The translations under genes and the position numbers were made by a program. The notes below the pieces were generated by a model. It did no database searches, had not been told where the DNA came from, and was given only the letters and a program-made list of their open reading frames with translations. 42,653 nucleotides of DNA from an uncultured Bacillota bacterium (lineage in GTDB: Bacteria; Bacillota_I; Bacilli_A; Erysipelotrichales; Erysipelotrichaceae), in assembly GCA_949298975.1 (NCBI GenBank), contig CASFYR010000071.1:1-42653 (forward strand). Direction: 5' to 3'. This document shows, piece by piece, positions 1 through 8,793 of this stretch; positions within the stretch are counted from its first letter, which is position 1; the number at the start of each line of letters is the position of its first letter.

Positions 1-62
1 CTAAAGGAGGTGAAAAGAAGATTCACTTCAATAATCTAAGGGCAACCTTAGATTTTTTAATT
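1..62 (+). terminator. Intrinsic terminator of an upstream gene outside the window
   Basis: A 9-bp stem (AATCTAAGG at 33-41, CCTTAGATT at 46-54) with a short GCAA loop is followed by a T-run. One frame from base 1 reads a dozen codons into a TAA at 37-39, so a preceding gene may end there, but the stretch is too short to identify it. Confidence 0.7.
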
Positions 63-121
63 AATTGGTATAATTTTATAAATTGGTATAAAATAAATAA
101 TTATATCAAGGGGAGGACACG
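63..121 (+). promoter_or_regulatory. Promoter and ribosome binding site of the ABC exporter
   Basis: TTGGTA at 65-70 and TATAAA at 87-92 are 16 bp apart, a plausible sigma-A promoter. The 11-mer AATTGGTATAA occurs twice (63-73 and 81-91), so the -35 and -10 regions lie in a direct repeat. A strong GGGGAGG ribosome binding site follows before the ATG at 126. Confidence 0.55.
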
Positions 122-125
122 GCAA

Positions 126-1877
126 ATGTTGAAGAGGTTTATCGCATATTATAAGCCACATCTCAAACTGTTCAGTTTGGATATGCTGGCTTCGTTTTTT
201 GTATCGCTTATTGGCTTGTTATATCCGATCATTACCCGTAATATGCTCAACGATTATATTCCGAACCGGAAATTTGATCTGGTGATCTATTTTGGTGTCG
301 GTCTGTTGATCTTATATATCATCAGAATGTTTCTTAAATATTTTGTTCAATACTATGGGCATATGGTCGGCGTCTATATGCAAAGCGATATGCGGCGCGA
401 TATGTTCCGTCAGCTGCAGAAATTGCCTTTTTCTTTCTTTGATAATCATGAAACCGGCAAGATCATGTCCCGGATGACCAATGATCTGATGGAGATTTCC
501 GAACTGGCCCATCATGGTCCGGAAAACTTATTTATGAGCGGGATGATGATTGTCGGATCGTTTATCTATTTAAGCACGATCAATCTGGACCTGACGCTCA
601 TTATTTTTGCCTGTGTTCCGTTTTTGCTGGTAATCGCTTTGATCCTGCGCAAAAAGATGCGGGTCGCCTTTTTGGAATCCCGCAAAAGCATCGCTGTCAT
701 CAATGCTTCTTTAGAGAGCAGCGTATCGGGAATCAGAGTCACCAAAGCCTTTAATAATGCGGCTAAAGAAGAAGAAAAGTTTGCGATCGGCGATAAAGAA
801 TTTGTCAAGGCACGTTCCAAAGCTTATAAAGCCATGGGGCAGTTTTACGCTTCGACCGGTTTTATCACCGATGTTTTCAATGTCATCGTTTTGATCTCCG
901 GCGGGATCTTCTTATATAACGGTACGATCAATTTCGGCGATTATTCGGCTTTCATCGTCTCGGTAAGTCTGTTTGTTACCCCGCTTACGACCCTCATCCA
1001 GTTTACGGAACAGTATCAAAACGGCGTTACCGGTTTCCTCAGATTTTTGGAAGTCATGGATCAGACTCCGGAAAAAGCGAAAAAAGATCCGATCGAACTG
1101 AATAAAGCGGAAGGAAATATCGTTTTTGATCAGGTTGAATTCGGATATGATAATAAGCGCCGGATCTTAAAAGGGGTAAGCTTCAAAATCAATAAAGGAG
1201 AAACTTTGGCTTTGGTCGGACCTTCAGGCGGCGGCAAGACGACGGTCTGTCATCTTCTGCCTAATTTTTACCATGCTACCAAAGGAGCGATTTATCTTGA
1301 CGGCATCGATATTGAAAAGATCAGTTATGAATCATTAAGAGAAAATATCGGCATCGTCCAGCAAGATGTTTTTCTGTTTAACGGCAGTATTTATGAGAAT
1401 ATTCTCTATGGCCGGCTGGATGCCACGTATGATGAAGTTGTAACAGCTGCTAAAATGGCAAATATTTATGATTACGTCATGACTTTGCCGGATGGTTTTG
1501 ATACCCAGATCGGTGAAAGAGGAGTTAAACTCTCCGGCGGTCAGAAACAGCGATTATCGATCGCCCGGGTTTTCTTGAAGAACCCTTCGATCCTGATTCT
1601 CGATGAAGCGACCAGCGCCCTTGACAATACGACCGAGATCCTGATCCAAAACGCTTTAGACCGTCTTTGTGAGGGCAGAACGACGATCGTTGTTGCCCAC
1701 CGGCTGTCAACGATAAAAAACGCCGACCGGATCTTGGTTATCAATAACGGGATCGTTATTGAAAGCGGCAGTCATGATGAGCTTTTGAATTTGCAGGGAG
1801 TATACGCCAAACTGTATAATCTGCAGTTTGCAACCAAGGAAGACCGCTTGAATTTTGATCTGGCGGAAAATTATTAA
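126..1877 (+). CDS. ABC exporter half-transporter (MsbA/LmrA type)
   Basis: ATP-driven export of lipid, drug or peptide across the cytoplasmic membrane; the substrate cannot be read from the sequence. At 583 aa it has the usual length of a fused half-transporter that works as a dimer. An N-terminal six-helix membrane domain (about residues 15-310) precedes a nucleotide-binding domain with Walker A GPSGGGKTT near 365, Q-loop IVQQDVF, signature LSGGQKQR near 469, Walker B ILILDEATSALD near 489, and H-loop AHRLS near 524. All ATPase residues look intact. It has its own promoter, is a single gene, and ends at a terminator shared with the convergent araC-type gene. A partner half-transporter could lie upstream of the window. 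Confidence 0.9.
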   Translation: MLKRFIAYYKPHLKLFSLDMLASFFVSLIGLLYPIITRNMLNDYIPNRKFDLVIYFGVGLLILYIIRMFLKYFVQYYGHMVGVYMQSDMRRDMFRQLQKLPFSFFDNHETGKIMSRMTNDLMEISELAHHGPENLFMSGMMIVGSFIYLSTINLDLTLIIFACVPFLLVIALILRKKMRVAFLESRKSIAVINASLESSVSGIRVTKAFNNAAKEEEKFAIGDKEFVKARSKAYKAMGQFYASTGFITDVFNVIVLISGGIFLYNGTINFGDYSAFIVSVSLFVTPLTTLIQFTEQYQNGVTGFLRFLEVMDQTPEKAKKDPIELNKAEGNIVFDQVEFGYDNKRRILKGVSFKINKGETLALVGPSGGGKTTVCHLLPNFYHATKGAIYLDGIDIEKISYESLRENIGIVQQDVFLFNGSIYENILYGRLDATYDEVVTAAKMANIYDYVMTLPDGFDTQIGERGVKLSGGQKQRLSIARVFLKNPSILILDEATSALDNTTEILIQNALDRLCEGRTTIVVAHRLSTIKNADRILVINNGIVIESGSHDELLNLQGVYAKLYNLQFATKEDRLNFDLAENY

Positions 1878-1966
1878 TTTTTTGGGATTTTTCACGACCC
1901 TATCACAATAGTATGATTTAATACTTAATGTAGGATAGTAATAATTTTTTCATTCATTCTTCTCTA

Positions 1967-1992
1967 AAAAAACCTCGGTCCGAGGTTTTTTA
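1967..1992. terminator. Bidirectional terminator between ABC exporter and AraC regulator
   Basis: Ten-base-pair stem AAAAAACCTC / GAGGTTTTTT with a GGTCC loop. A-run on one side and T-run on the other let it stop both convergent transcripts. The regulator's stop codon lies at the hairpin's right edge. Confidence 0.85.
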
Positions 1993-2835
1993 TTTATTCA
2001 GTGATCGGCGGTAAGACGAAGGGCTTTGCCCTTTTAGACGTCTAAAAGTCTTGGAAAAATAACTCATATCGTTAAAGCCGCAGTTTAAAGCGATATCGGT
2101 TACGCTGGCATCGCTTATCAGCAGCAGTTCTCCCGCCGTTTCGATCCGATAGTAGTTGACATATTCGATCGGCGTCTTGCCGGTCATTTTTTTAAAAGCC
2201 CGGCAAAAATAACGCGGCGACATATCGGTGAGGTCGGCCAAAGCATCTAAAGTGATATTCTGATCGATATTCTTGCGGATATAACGGAAAACTTCCTTAA
2301 ATTTATGATTGCGTCCCGTTTTTTTACCATCAGTTCTTTTTTGCCTTTGATCATTCAGAAAGAGTCCGATCAGTTGCCATAACAGTCCGATGACGCACAG
2401 ATCATATCCGTCATCGGCGATATCCATTTTATCGAAGATCATTTTAATTATTGCTGAAGAAAATGAGTTTTTATCATATATGCCGTCAAAAAGATCGGCT
2501 GAAGCCAAAAAAGCCGCAAGGCTGTCTGAACAGATCGTCATCCCTTTGAATAACGAAGCAAGGTCAAACACCAGACAGTAGTATTCGCAATCATCCGGAA
2601 TACCGCCATGAACCGCTCCAGAGCCGATCCAGGCGCAATCACCTTTTGCCATGGTATAAGAACGTCCGTCAACGATCAGGTTGAAATGACCGGATTTAAC
2701 ATAGATCATCTCGTATTCGACATGCCAGTGGAAGGGCATCTGATAGCGGGGATAATTCTTGCCGACCCGATACAGTTCAAAAGGGAAATCAACGGTTCCA
2801 TGACGTTTATTCTCATAAAGTTCACGATAATTCAT
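1990..2835 (-). CDS. AraC-family transcriptional regulator of the fucose operon
   Basis: Probably a sugar-responsive activator of the divergent fucA-fucK-fucI operon (inferred from position). From the chosen start it is 281 aa. The N-terminal half has a cupin-like sensor pattern (PFHWHVEYEMIYV, then GDCAWIGSGAVHGG). The last ~95 residues hold two helix-turn-helix units, ending with the AraC signature around DIALNCGFNDMSYFSKTFRR. The start at 2835 was preferred to an in-frame ATG at 2865 because an AAGG motif lies 8 nt upstream. It could sense fucose, fuculose or fuculose-1-phosphate. Confidence 0.85.
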   Translation of the reverse strand: MNYRELYENKRHGTVDFPFELYRVGKNYPRYQMPFHWHVEYEMIYVKSGHFNLIVDGRSYTMAKGDCAWIGSGAVHGGIPDDCEYYCLVFDLASLFKGMTICSDSLAAFLASADLFDGIYDKNSFSSAIIKMIFDKMDIADDGYDLCVIGLLWQLIGLFLNDQRQKRTDGKKTGRNHKFKEVFRYIRKNIDQNITLDALADLTDMSPRYFCRAFKKMTGKTPIEYVNYYRIETAGELLLISDASVTDIALNCGFNDMSYFSKTFRRLKGQSPSSYRRSLNK

Positions 2836-2857
2836 TTGTAATACCTTATAAGTGAAT

Positions 2858-2887
2858 ATTATCATATTATTCGGCTAAATCCGCCAA
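2858..2887 (-). promoter_or_regulatory. Candidate promoter of the AraC-type gene
   Basis: On the minus strand TTGGCG (2882-2887) and GATAAT (2858-2863) are 18 bp apart, upstream of the start at 2835. The -35 overlaps the region where a divergent fuc promoter would have its -35, so the two may compete or be co-regulated. Confidence 0.4.
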
Positions 2888-2908
2888 GAATTTAGCAAAC
2901 AGATGTAA

Positions 2909-2949
2909 TATAATTAATGTAAGGGCTATCATTTGATAGATCGTTATCA
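2909..2949 (+). promoter_or_regulatory. fuc operon promoter and palindromic operator candidate
   Basis: A good -10 (TATAAT, 2909-2914) lacks a recognisable -35 at the right distance, as expected for an activator-dependent promoter. Just downstream is a perfect inverted repeat CTATCA-TT-TGATAG (2926-2939), whose TGATA half also pairs with TATCA at 2945-2949. It lies at about +5 to +18, a position typical of a repressor site. It does not fit the cre (CcpA) consensus. Confidence 0.45.
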
Positions 2950-2968
2950 TTAGTACAAGGAGGGAATT

Positions 2969-3679
2969 ATGGAAAATATCGATTTGATCAAAGAACAGAT
3001 CTGTGATGTTTGTCACAAAATGTGGCAATTGGGCTGGGTAGCGGCAAATGACGGCAACGTCAGCGCTAAATTGCCGGACGGCCGGATCGTAGCTACACCG
3101 ACCGGCATCAGTAAATCATTCATTACTCCGGAAAAACTGGTCATTTTAGACAGTGAGGGCAATATTCTGGAAGCTAATGAAGGTTATCGTCCGTCAAGCG
3201 AGATCAAAATGCATTTAAAATGTTATGAGAAACGTCCGGATGTAACCAGTGTCATCCACGCCCATCCGCCAGGTGCAACCGGCTTTGCGGTCGCTCATAA
3301 GTCGATGGATATGTATAATATGATCGAAGATGTTGCGGTCATCGGTTCGGTACCGCTGACACCTTATGGCACTCCTTCGACAAAAGAAGTGCCGGATGCA
3401 ATTGAACCTTATCTTGAAGAACATGATGTAATGCTTTTGGAAAATCATGGCGCTTTAGCGGTCGGCAGCGATGTCATCACTGCTTTCTATCGGATGGAAA
3501 GTCTGGAACTTTGGGCTAAAATTACGATCAATGCCGTTATTTTAGGCGGAAGCTATGATATCAGCCGGGAGAATATTCAAAAATTGATTGATTTACGGGG
3601 ATACTATCGGGTAACCGGTCGTCATCCAGGTTATAAGAAATATAATAAAGACGATAAAATGCTCAATAAAGGAGAATGA
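2969..3679 (+). CDS. fucA: L-fuculose-1-phosphate aldolase (class II aldolase)
   Basis: Cleaves L-fuculose-1-phosphate to DHAP and L-lactaldehyde in the cytoplasm, the last step encoded by this operon. The 236-aa protein belongs to the zinc class II aldolase/adducin family. Expected metal ligands are visible: His97 and His99 in the HAHP motif, and His160 in LENHG; Glu78 in PSSE fits the catalytic acid. N-terminal NDGNVS and TPTG phosphate-binding motifs are present. AAGGAGGG lies 6 nt before the ATG. The next gene begins immediately, with its ribosome site inside the end of this one. Rhamnulose-1-phosphate aldolases are related, but the fucose isomerase downstream supports fucA. Confidence 0.9.
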   Translation: MENIDLIKEQICDVCHKMWQLGWVAANDGNVSAKLPDGRIVATPTGISKSFITPEKLVILDSEGNILEANEGYRPSSEIKMHLKCYEKRPDVTSVIHAHPPGATGFAVAHKSMDMYNMIEDVAVIGSVPLTPYGTPSTKEVPDAIEPYLEEHDVMLLENHGALAVGSDVITAFYRMESLELWAKITINAVILGGSYDISRENIQKLIDLRGYYRVTGRHPGYKKYNKDDKMLNKGE

Positions 3680-3681
3680 CG

Positions 3682-5094
3682 ATGAAAACGGTTTTGGCTT
3701 TTGATTTCGGCGCTTCCAGCGGCCGGGCGATCAAAGCGACCTTCGATGGCCGGAAGATATCTTATGAAGAGATCCATCGTTTTGAAAATAATCCCAAAAC
3801 GATCGCCGGCCATATCCATCATGATCTGACCATGATCTGTGATGAGATCCATCAGGCTTTGAAAAAGGCCGGTAATGTTGATTCGCTGGCTTTTGATACT
3901 TGGGGGGTCGACTATGCGTTACTGGATGAGGCAGATAAGGTCATTATCGATCCTTTCCATTATCGTGATAACCGAACGGCCGACGCTTTAGCCAAAGCGG
4001 AAAAGATCATGACAAGTAAAGAACTCTATGCCCATACCGGCAATCAGATCATGAATATCAATACCCTGTTTCAGCTGATCTGTGATGATAATCTGACCAA
4101 GGCCAAGACCTTGCTGTTTATGCCGGATCTGTTTACTTTTTTGCTTTGCGGCAAGAAAGTATGTGAGAAAACCATTGCTTCTACTTCGCAGATGCTGGAC
4201 CTTGCGGCAGGTGATTGGAGCGAGGAGGTACTTAATGCCTATGGTATCAAACGCTCGCTTTTTGCACCGTTATGTCCAAGCGGTACTATTGTTGGTGAAT
4301 TTCAGGGTATCAAAGTCGTTGCGGTTGCCGGACATGATACGCAGAGCGCTTTTGCCGCAGTCGTTAATGCTGATGAAAATACGGCTTTGCTTTCCTGCGG
4401 GACCTGGTCTTTGATCGGTTGTGAAACAGATGGGCCGATCAATGATGAAATCAGCTTCAAGAATCAGCTGTCCAATGAAATCAGTGCTGAGGGCAAAATT
4501 GACTTTTTGAAAAACATCAGCGGTTTATGGCTGATCCAGGAGACCAGAAGGGATCTAAGAGCGAAGGGACAGGAGTATTCCTATGCCGATCTTGAACGAT
4601 TGGCTTTGGAAAGCGAACCGTTTAAATGTTTCATCGATCCCGATTCACCGTTGCTTTTCGCTCATGGCGATCTAATGGACAGAATCAAAGCGTATTGTGT
4701 TAAGACATCACAGGCGATCCCGCAGACTGTCGGTGAGATCGTGCGCTGCATCTACGAAAGTTTGGCACTAAAATATCGCCGATCTTTAGTTGAGATCGAG
4801 GAATGTACCGGCAAGAAATTTGACCGGCTGGCTATCATCGGCGGTGGTACCAAGGATGGATTGCTGTGTCAGATGGCTTCCGATTGCCTGGGGATCAAAG
4901 TTTCGGCCGGACCGATCGAAGCGACGGCTTTGGGCAATATCATGCTGCAGCTGATCGCTCTGGGCGAGATCAAAGATATCGAAGAAGGGCGCCGAATAAT
5001 CGAGAATACCGAAAAGATCAAGTATTTTGATCCGAAAGGCAACAAAGAAGAATGGGATAAAGCGTATGAACGCTTTGTTAATATCAAAGAATGA
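3682..5094 (+). CDS. fucK: L-fuculokinase (FGGY sugar kinase, rhamnulokinase-like)
   Basis: Phosphorylates L-fuculose with ATP to L-fuculose-1-phosphate. The FGGY/RhaB-type fold shows in the N-terminal phosphate-binding DFGASSGR (residues 8-15), the catalytic-base motif AGHD (Asp219), SCGTWSLIG, and the C-terminal adenosine motif GGGTKDGLL. Length from the chosen start is 470 aa, normal for the family. The start at 3682 was chosen because GGAG lies 7 nt before it; the ATG at 3676 leaves almost no spacing. By sequence alone rhamnulokinase is equally possible; the operon context decides for fuculose. Confidence 0.85.
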   Translation: MKTVLAFDFGASSGRAIKATFDGRKISYEEIHRFENNPKTIAGHIHHDLTMICDEIHQALKKAGNVDSLAFDTWGVDYALLDEADKVIIDPFHYRDNRTADALAKAEKIMTSKELYAHTGNQIMNINTLFQLICDDNLTKAKTLLFMPDLFTFLLCGKKVCEKTIASTSQMLDLAAGDWSEEVLNAYGIKRSLFAPLCPSGTIVGEFQGIKVVAVAGHDTQSAFAAVVNADENTALLSCGTWSLIGCETDGPINDEISFKNQLSNEISAEGKIDFLKNISGLWLIQETRRDLRAKGQEYSYADLERLALESEPFKCFIDPDSPLLFAHGDLMDRIKAYCVKTSQAIPQTVGEIVRCIYESLALKYRRSLVEIEECTGKKFDRLAIIGGGTKDGLLCQMASDCLGIKVSAGPIEATALGNIMLQLIALGEIKDIEEGRRIIENTEKIKYFDPKGNKEEWDKAYERFVNIKE

Positions 5095-5111
5095 TTTGAG
5101 GGAGGAAAAAA

Positions 5112-6896
5112 ATGAATTATCCAAAAATTGGAATCAGACCTACAATCGATGGCCGCTGGGGCGGCGTCAGAGAAAGCTTGGAAAAGCAGACGATGGGCAT
5201 GGCTTTAAATGCCAAAAAGATTATTGAGTCAACCCTGCGTTATCCGGATTCAACCCCGGTACAATGCGTTATCAGTGAAACAACGATCGGTGGCGGGGCA
5301 GAAGCGGCAAAATGCCATGAACAGTTTTCCAAAGAAAATGTCGTTGCAACCCTGACTGTTACTCCATGCTGGTGCTATGGATCGGAAACTTTTGATATGG
5401 ATCCAAAAACGATCAAAGCGGTCTGGGGCTTTAACGGTACGGAAAGACCGGGAGCAGTTTATTTGGCGGCAGTTATGGCAGCCCATGCCCAAAAAGGTTT
5501 ACCGGCATTTTCGATTTACGGCCATGATGTCCAGGACATGGATGACACGACAGTACCAGAAGATGTCAAAGAAAAGATCCTGCGCTTTGCCCGCTGTGCC
5601 GTTGCGGTCGGTTGGATGAGAAATAAGTCGTATGTTAATGTCGGCGGGGTCGCTATGGGCATTGCCGGTAGTTTCTGCGATGCCAATATGTTCCAGAAAT
5701 ATCTAGGCATCAGAGCTGAATGGGTCGATATGACCGAGATCATTCGCCGTATTACCTTAGAGATCTATGATCATGAAGAATATGAAAAAGCTCTTGCTTG
5801 GGTCATAGCTAACTGTAGGGAAGGTTTTGACTGCAATGCCGGCAAGGAGTTACCGGAAATCATCACTAAATCAAAAGTTGTTCCGGCAGATAAGGATTGG
5901 GAATTTATTACCAAGATGACTTTGATCGTAAGAGATATCCTTTACGGCAATAAGAAACTCGATGAAATGGGCTGGCATGAAGAAGCTTTGGGCAAAAATG
6001 CTTTGGCTGGTGGTTTCCAGGGACAAAGACAATGGACCGACTGGCTGCCAAATGCCGACTTCACTGAAGCGATCATGGCTAGTTCTTTTAACTGGAACGG
6101 TCCAAAAGAACCGACCCCTTTTGCAACGGAAAACGATACTTTAAATGGCGTGGCAATGATCTTAGGCCATCTTGTTTCCAATACCGCGCCTTGTTTCCAC
6201 GACGTCAGAACATACTGGAGTCCGGAGGCTTGCGAGAGGGTTACTGGGCTTAAACCGGAAGGCAAGGCAGCCGGCGGATTTATCCACTTGATCAATTCCG
6301 GTGCTACGGCACTTGATGGTTCAGGAGCCAGCGTCAACGAAAAGGGCGAACATTGCATGAAACCGTTCTGGGAAATGAAAGAAGAAGATGTGAATGCTTG
6401 TCTTAAAGCTACCGACTGGTGCCGGGCGAATTACGAGTATTTCCGCGGCGGCGGCTTCTCCAGCCATTTCCGCTGCAAAGCCGAAATGCCGGTAACAATG
6501 CTCAGAGTCAATATCGTTGAGGGCATTGGCCCGGTATTACAGCTGGCTGAAGGTTATACGGTTGACTTACCGGACCAGATCCATAATACGATCGATGTCA
6601 GAACTGATCGTACCTGGCCGACAACCTGGTTTGCTCCGATCCTAAACGGCAAAGGCGCATTCAAGGATGTTTACAGTGTCATGGCCAACTGGGGAGCTAA
6701 TCATGGTGTAACTGTTTATGGCCATGTGGGGGCTGAACTCATTACTTTAGCTTCAATGCTCAGAATCCCGGTAAATATGCATAATGTCGATCCAAGCCGG
6801 ATCTTCCGTCCGCACAGCTGGGCAGCCTTTGGCACTGATGATCTGGAAGCTGCTGACTTCAATGCCTGCAAGACTTACGGACCATTGTATAAATAG
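5112..6896 (+). CDS. fucI: L-fucose isomerase
   Basis: Interconverts L-fucose and L-fuculose with Mn2+, the first catabolic step. The 594-aa length matches the family (about 590). The three metal/catalytic residues known from E. coli FucI (E337, D361, H528) appear here with a constant +3 offset: Glu340 in ATEND, Asp364 in FHDVRTYW, His531 in ANHG. GGGAGG precedes the ATG by 7 nt. It is the last gene of the operon, followed by a strong terminator. No fucose permease or lactaldehyde reductase (fucO) lies in the window, so uptake and lactaldehyde disposal must be encoded elsewhere. Confidence 0.95.
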   Translation: MNYPKIGIRPTIDGRWGGVRESLEKQTMGMALNAKKIIESTLRYPDSTPVQCVISETTIGGGAEAAKCHEQFSKENVVATLTVTPCWCYGSETFDMDPKTIKAVWGFNGTERPGAVYLAAVMAAHAQKGLPAFSIYGHDVQDMDDTTVPEDVKEKILRFARCAVAVGWMRNKSYVNVGGVAMGIAGSFCDANMFQKYLGIRAEWVDMTEIIRRITLEIYDHEEYEKALAWVIANCREGFDCNAGKELPEIITKSKVVPADKDWEFITKMTLIVRDILYGNKKLDEMGWHEEALGKNALAGGFQGQRQWTDWLPNADFTEAIMASSFNWNGPKEPTPFATENDTLNGVAMILGHLVSNTAPCFHDVRTYWSPEACERVTGLKPEGKAAGGFIHLINSGATALDGSGASVNEKGEHCMKPFWEMKEEDVNACLKATDWCRANYEYFRGGGFSSHFRCKAEMPVTMLRVNIVEGIGPVLQLAEGYTVDLPDQIHNTIDVRTDRTWPTTWFAPILNGKGAFKDVYSVMANWGANHGVTVYGHVGAELITLASMLRIPVNMHNVDPSRIFRPHSWAAFGTDDLEAADFNACKTYGPLYK

Positions 6897-6901
6897 TTTA
6901 C

Positions 6902-6930
6902 AAAAGAGACCTGCGGGTCTCTTTTAAAGA
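6902..6930 (+). terminator. Terminator of the fuc operon
   Basis: Perfect 10-bp stem AAAAGAGACC / GGTCTCTTTT with a TGCG loop directly after fucI; the symmetrical A and T tracts could work in both directions. Confidence 0.9.
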
Positions 6931-6951
6931 AGTAATATTGTTTCTAGATTT

Positions 6952-7449
6952 ATGAATATACGATTATTTGAATATACAGATATATATAAGGGCACGATTG
7001 TAAAAATGATCGCCGATTTTTGGTTGGATCATAACGGCCGATAACCTGAAACAACAGAAGTTGAGAATGATCTCGACTCTTGGATGAAAGAAGGGAATGT
7101 TTTCTATCTGATCGAGACAACAGAAATTGTTGGATTTGCTCACCTTGGCGCTAGAGGAGACAAGGCCGACTGGCTTGAACATTTATATGTTATCCCCGGT
7201 ATGCGTCATAGAGGTATTGGCTCGACGGTTATACAACAACTGGAAAAAATAGTGAGCGGTTATTCGCAATCGCTGTATATCGAAGTAAGCGCCCGAAACA
7301 TTCCGGCTTTGAAATTATACTATCGAAATGGCTATGATACCTTAAATACTTTAACTCTTCGCAAAGATTTTCACGGTACCTTTAGGGGTGTCAAGGAAGA
7401 AGTGATTGGCGGGATGACTTTTAAAATAAAAAAAGATATCAAAGAATAG
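6952..7449 (+). pseudogene. GNAT-family N-acetyltransferase, interrupted by an in-frame stop
   Basis: Reading from the ATG at 6952, the frame gives a typical GNAT N-terminus (about 30 residues), hits TAA at 7042-7044, and continues in the same frame through the acetyl-CoA-binding core to 7449. The downstream part holds the hallmarks: VGFAHLG strand, LYVIPGMRHRGIGSTV (the acetyl-CoA pyrophosphate loop R-x-x-G-I-G) and the SARNIPALKLYYRNGY C-terminal motif. A single base change (for example CAA to TAA) explains the break. An internal ATG at 7084 would lack beta-1/alpha-1 and has only a weak GA-rich stretch upstream, so function is doubtful. Recent decay or a sequencing error would both fit. The substrate is unknown. 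Confidence 0.8.
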
Positions 7450-7461
7450 AAATCTTCTCTA

Positions 7462-7487
7462 AATAAAAACCGATCCTTTATGATCGG
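7462..7487 (-). terminator. Terminator of the cca-tRNA transcript (minus strand)
   Basis: On the minus strand CCGATC-ATAAAG-GATCGG is followed by TTTTTATTT, a standard intrinsic terminator about 35 nt past the tRNA 3' end. Confidence 0.8.
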
Positions 7488-7520
7488 CAATAAACCCTGA
7501 ACTTGGGGCGATAATAGCGA

Positions 7521-7596
7521 TGGTGCCGACGATAGGACTTGAACCTACGACCTACGCGTTACGAGTGCGTTGCACTACCAACTGTGCTACGTCGGC
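7521..7596 (-). tRNA. tRNA-Thr (anticodon CGT)
   Basis: The 76-nt minus-strand sequence folds as a full cloverleaf: 7-bp acceptor GCCGACG/CGTCGGC, D-arm GCAC...GTGC, anticodon loop CTCGTAA (anticodon CGT, reading ACG Thr), T-arm GTAGG-TTCAAGT-CCTAT, discriminator A and an encoded CCA. The last anticodon-stem pair is an A31-C39 mismatch, a mild oddity. It starts 11 nt after the stop codon of the CCA-adding enzyme gene on the same strand. Confidence 0.96.
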
Positions 7597-7607
7597 GTCG
7601 CTAATAA

Positions 7608-8711
7608 TTATAGCACTTCTAATGTTTTAAGGAAAGACATGATTTCATCTTTACTGTTTTTTATCTTTTTTTGTCTGATATTGGCAATCAGTTCTGCTTT
7701 GATCTTTTTGATTTTTTTGGGATCCATACCGTCTTTGATCAGTTTAGCAAAATCAACAGCCAGATTATTAGCACTAACAATATAATCTTTATTTTCTTCA
7801 TAGAAAATTAATGATTCTTGATCCTGGATGAAATGCAGGTAGTCAAGATATAAATTAAGATGCTTGATTTTGGCAAAATGGACGAGCAGGTCCGAACATT
7901 TACTCATTACCAGTTCTTTAGTCTTTTCTTTACTTGAACGGTCAATGATCAGTTTGTCAATTTCTTCCGGATGTCCTTCAAATAAAAGAGCAAGACGGAA
8001 TATCAAAGACGAAGTATCTTTAATACTTGGGCGGTAATTATACTGATAACATTCGCCTAATATTTCGCTGTATTCAGCAAGCACTTCAGGATGCGGCGCC
8101 TTGACAATCTTGATAAATTCCTGACTGCAGCGTTCAGCTGATATTTGTTTTAGTAAATGCTTTTGATCAAAAAGGGCTTGTTTTGTTCTGTCTTCGATCA
8201 CAAAGTTTAATGTTGCGGCAAAACGAATCGTTCTTAGAATTCTTAAAGCGTCTTCTTGCAAACGCTGGTTCGGATCGCCGATCGTTCTGATCAGCCTGCT
8301 TTTTAAATCGGCAAGTCCGCCGACATAGTCAATGATCTTTTCGTTTTCATCCATCAGCAAGCCGTTAATCGTTAAATCTCTTCTTTTGACATCTTCCATG
8401 ACGTTGCGGATAAAACTTACTTCGCTTGGCTGACGGTGGTTGAGATAAACTCCTTCCTGTCGGTAGGTCGTTATCTCGACATTCAGGTCTTCGGTGATGA
8501 CTGTGATCGTACCGTGTTTGATCCCGGTCTTTATTATTTTATACCCGGCTAATATCGCTATCAGCTCATCGGGCAAAGCGTTGGTCGTTAGATCATAGTC
8601 GTTAAACGGAGCTTTCAAAAGATAATCGCGCACCGCACCGCCGACGATGTAAACTTCAAAACCAGAGTTCTTTATCAATTGCATCAGCTGGATAATTCTA
8701 TGATCGACCAT
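7608..8711 (-). CDS. cca: CCA tRNA nucleotidyltransferase
   Basis: Adds or repairs the 3' CCA of tRNAs. The 367-aa protein is a class II nucleotidyltransferase: GGAVRDYLL near the N-terminus, catalytic DYDLTTNALP, RRDLTINGLLM, DPNQRLQEDALRILRTIRFA, and ERCSQEFIKI. No HD-domain signature is apparent in its C-terminal part. The start at 8711 was chosen because conserved homology begins there and a minus-strand TATAAT ends 6 nt upstream, leaving no room for a leader or ribosome site; an in-frame ATG at 8792 lies upstream of that -10. The tRNA-Thr gene follows directly, so the two are probably co-transcribed. Confidence 0.9.
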   Translation of the reverse strand: MVDHRIIQLMQLIKNSGFEVYIVGGAVRDYLLKAPFNDYDLTTNALPDELIAILAGYKIIKTGIKHGTITVITEDLNVEITTYRQEGVYLNHRQPSEVSFIRNVMEDVKRRDLTINGLLMDENEKIIDYVGGLADLKSRLIRTIGDPNQRLQEDALRILRTIRFAATLNFVIEDRTKQALFDQKHLLKQISAERCSQEFIKIVKAPHPEVLAEYSEILGECYQYNYRPSIKDTSSLIFRLALLFEGHPEEIDKLIIDRSSKEKTKELVMSKCSDLLVHFAKIKHLNLYLDYLHFIQDQESLIFYEENKDYIVSANNLAVDFAKLIKDGMDPKKIKKIKAELIANIRQKKIKNSKDEIMSFLKTLEVL

Positions 8712-8767
8712 ACAAAAATTATAGCTTTTAAACAGGCAAAATACTAGCCAAGAATTGTGATAGTTGG

Positions 8768-8790
8768 TAGAATATGGGCAGGAGGAATAC
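8768..8790 (+). promoter_or_regulatory. Rubrerythrin -10 box and strong ribosome binding site
   Basis: TAGAAT (8768-8773) is followed by AGGAGG (8781-8786), 7 nt before the ATG at 8794. No clear -35 is visible. The ribosome site settles the start against an in-frame upstream codon at 8764. Confidence 0.5.
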
Positions 8791-8793
8791 AAG

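Noticed and set aside
2934-2949. CcpA cre site before fucA
   Set aside because: Spacing between TG, CG and CA does not fit the cre consensus; described as an unassigned palindrome.
7084-7449. Intact GNAT gene starting at 7084
   Set aside because: The frame is open upstream with GNAT-like sequence up to the TAA; the internal start would remove part of the conserved fold, so the pseudogene reading is better.
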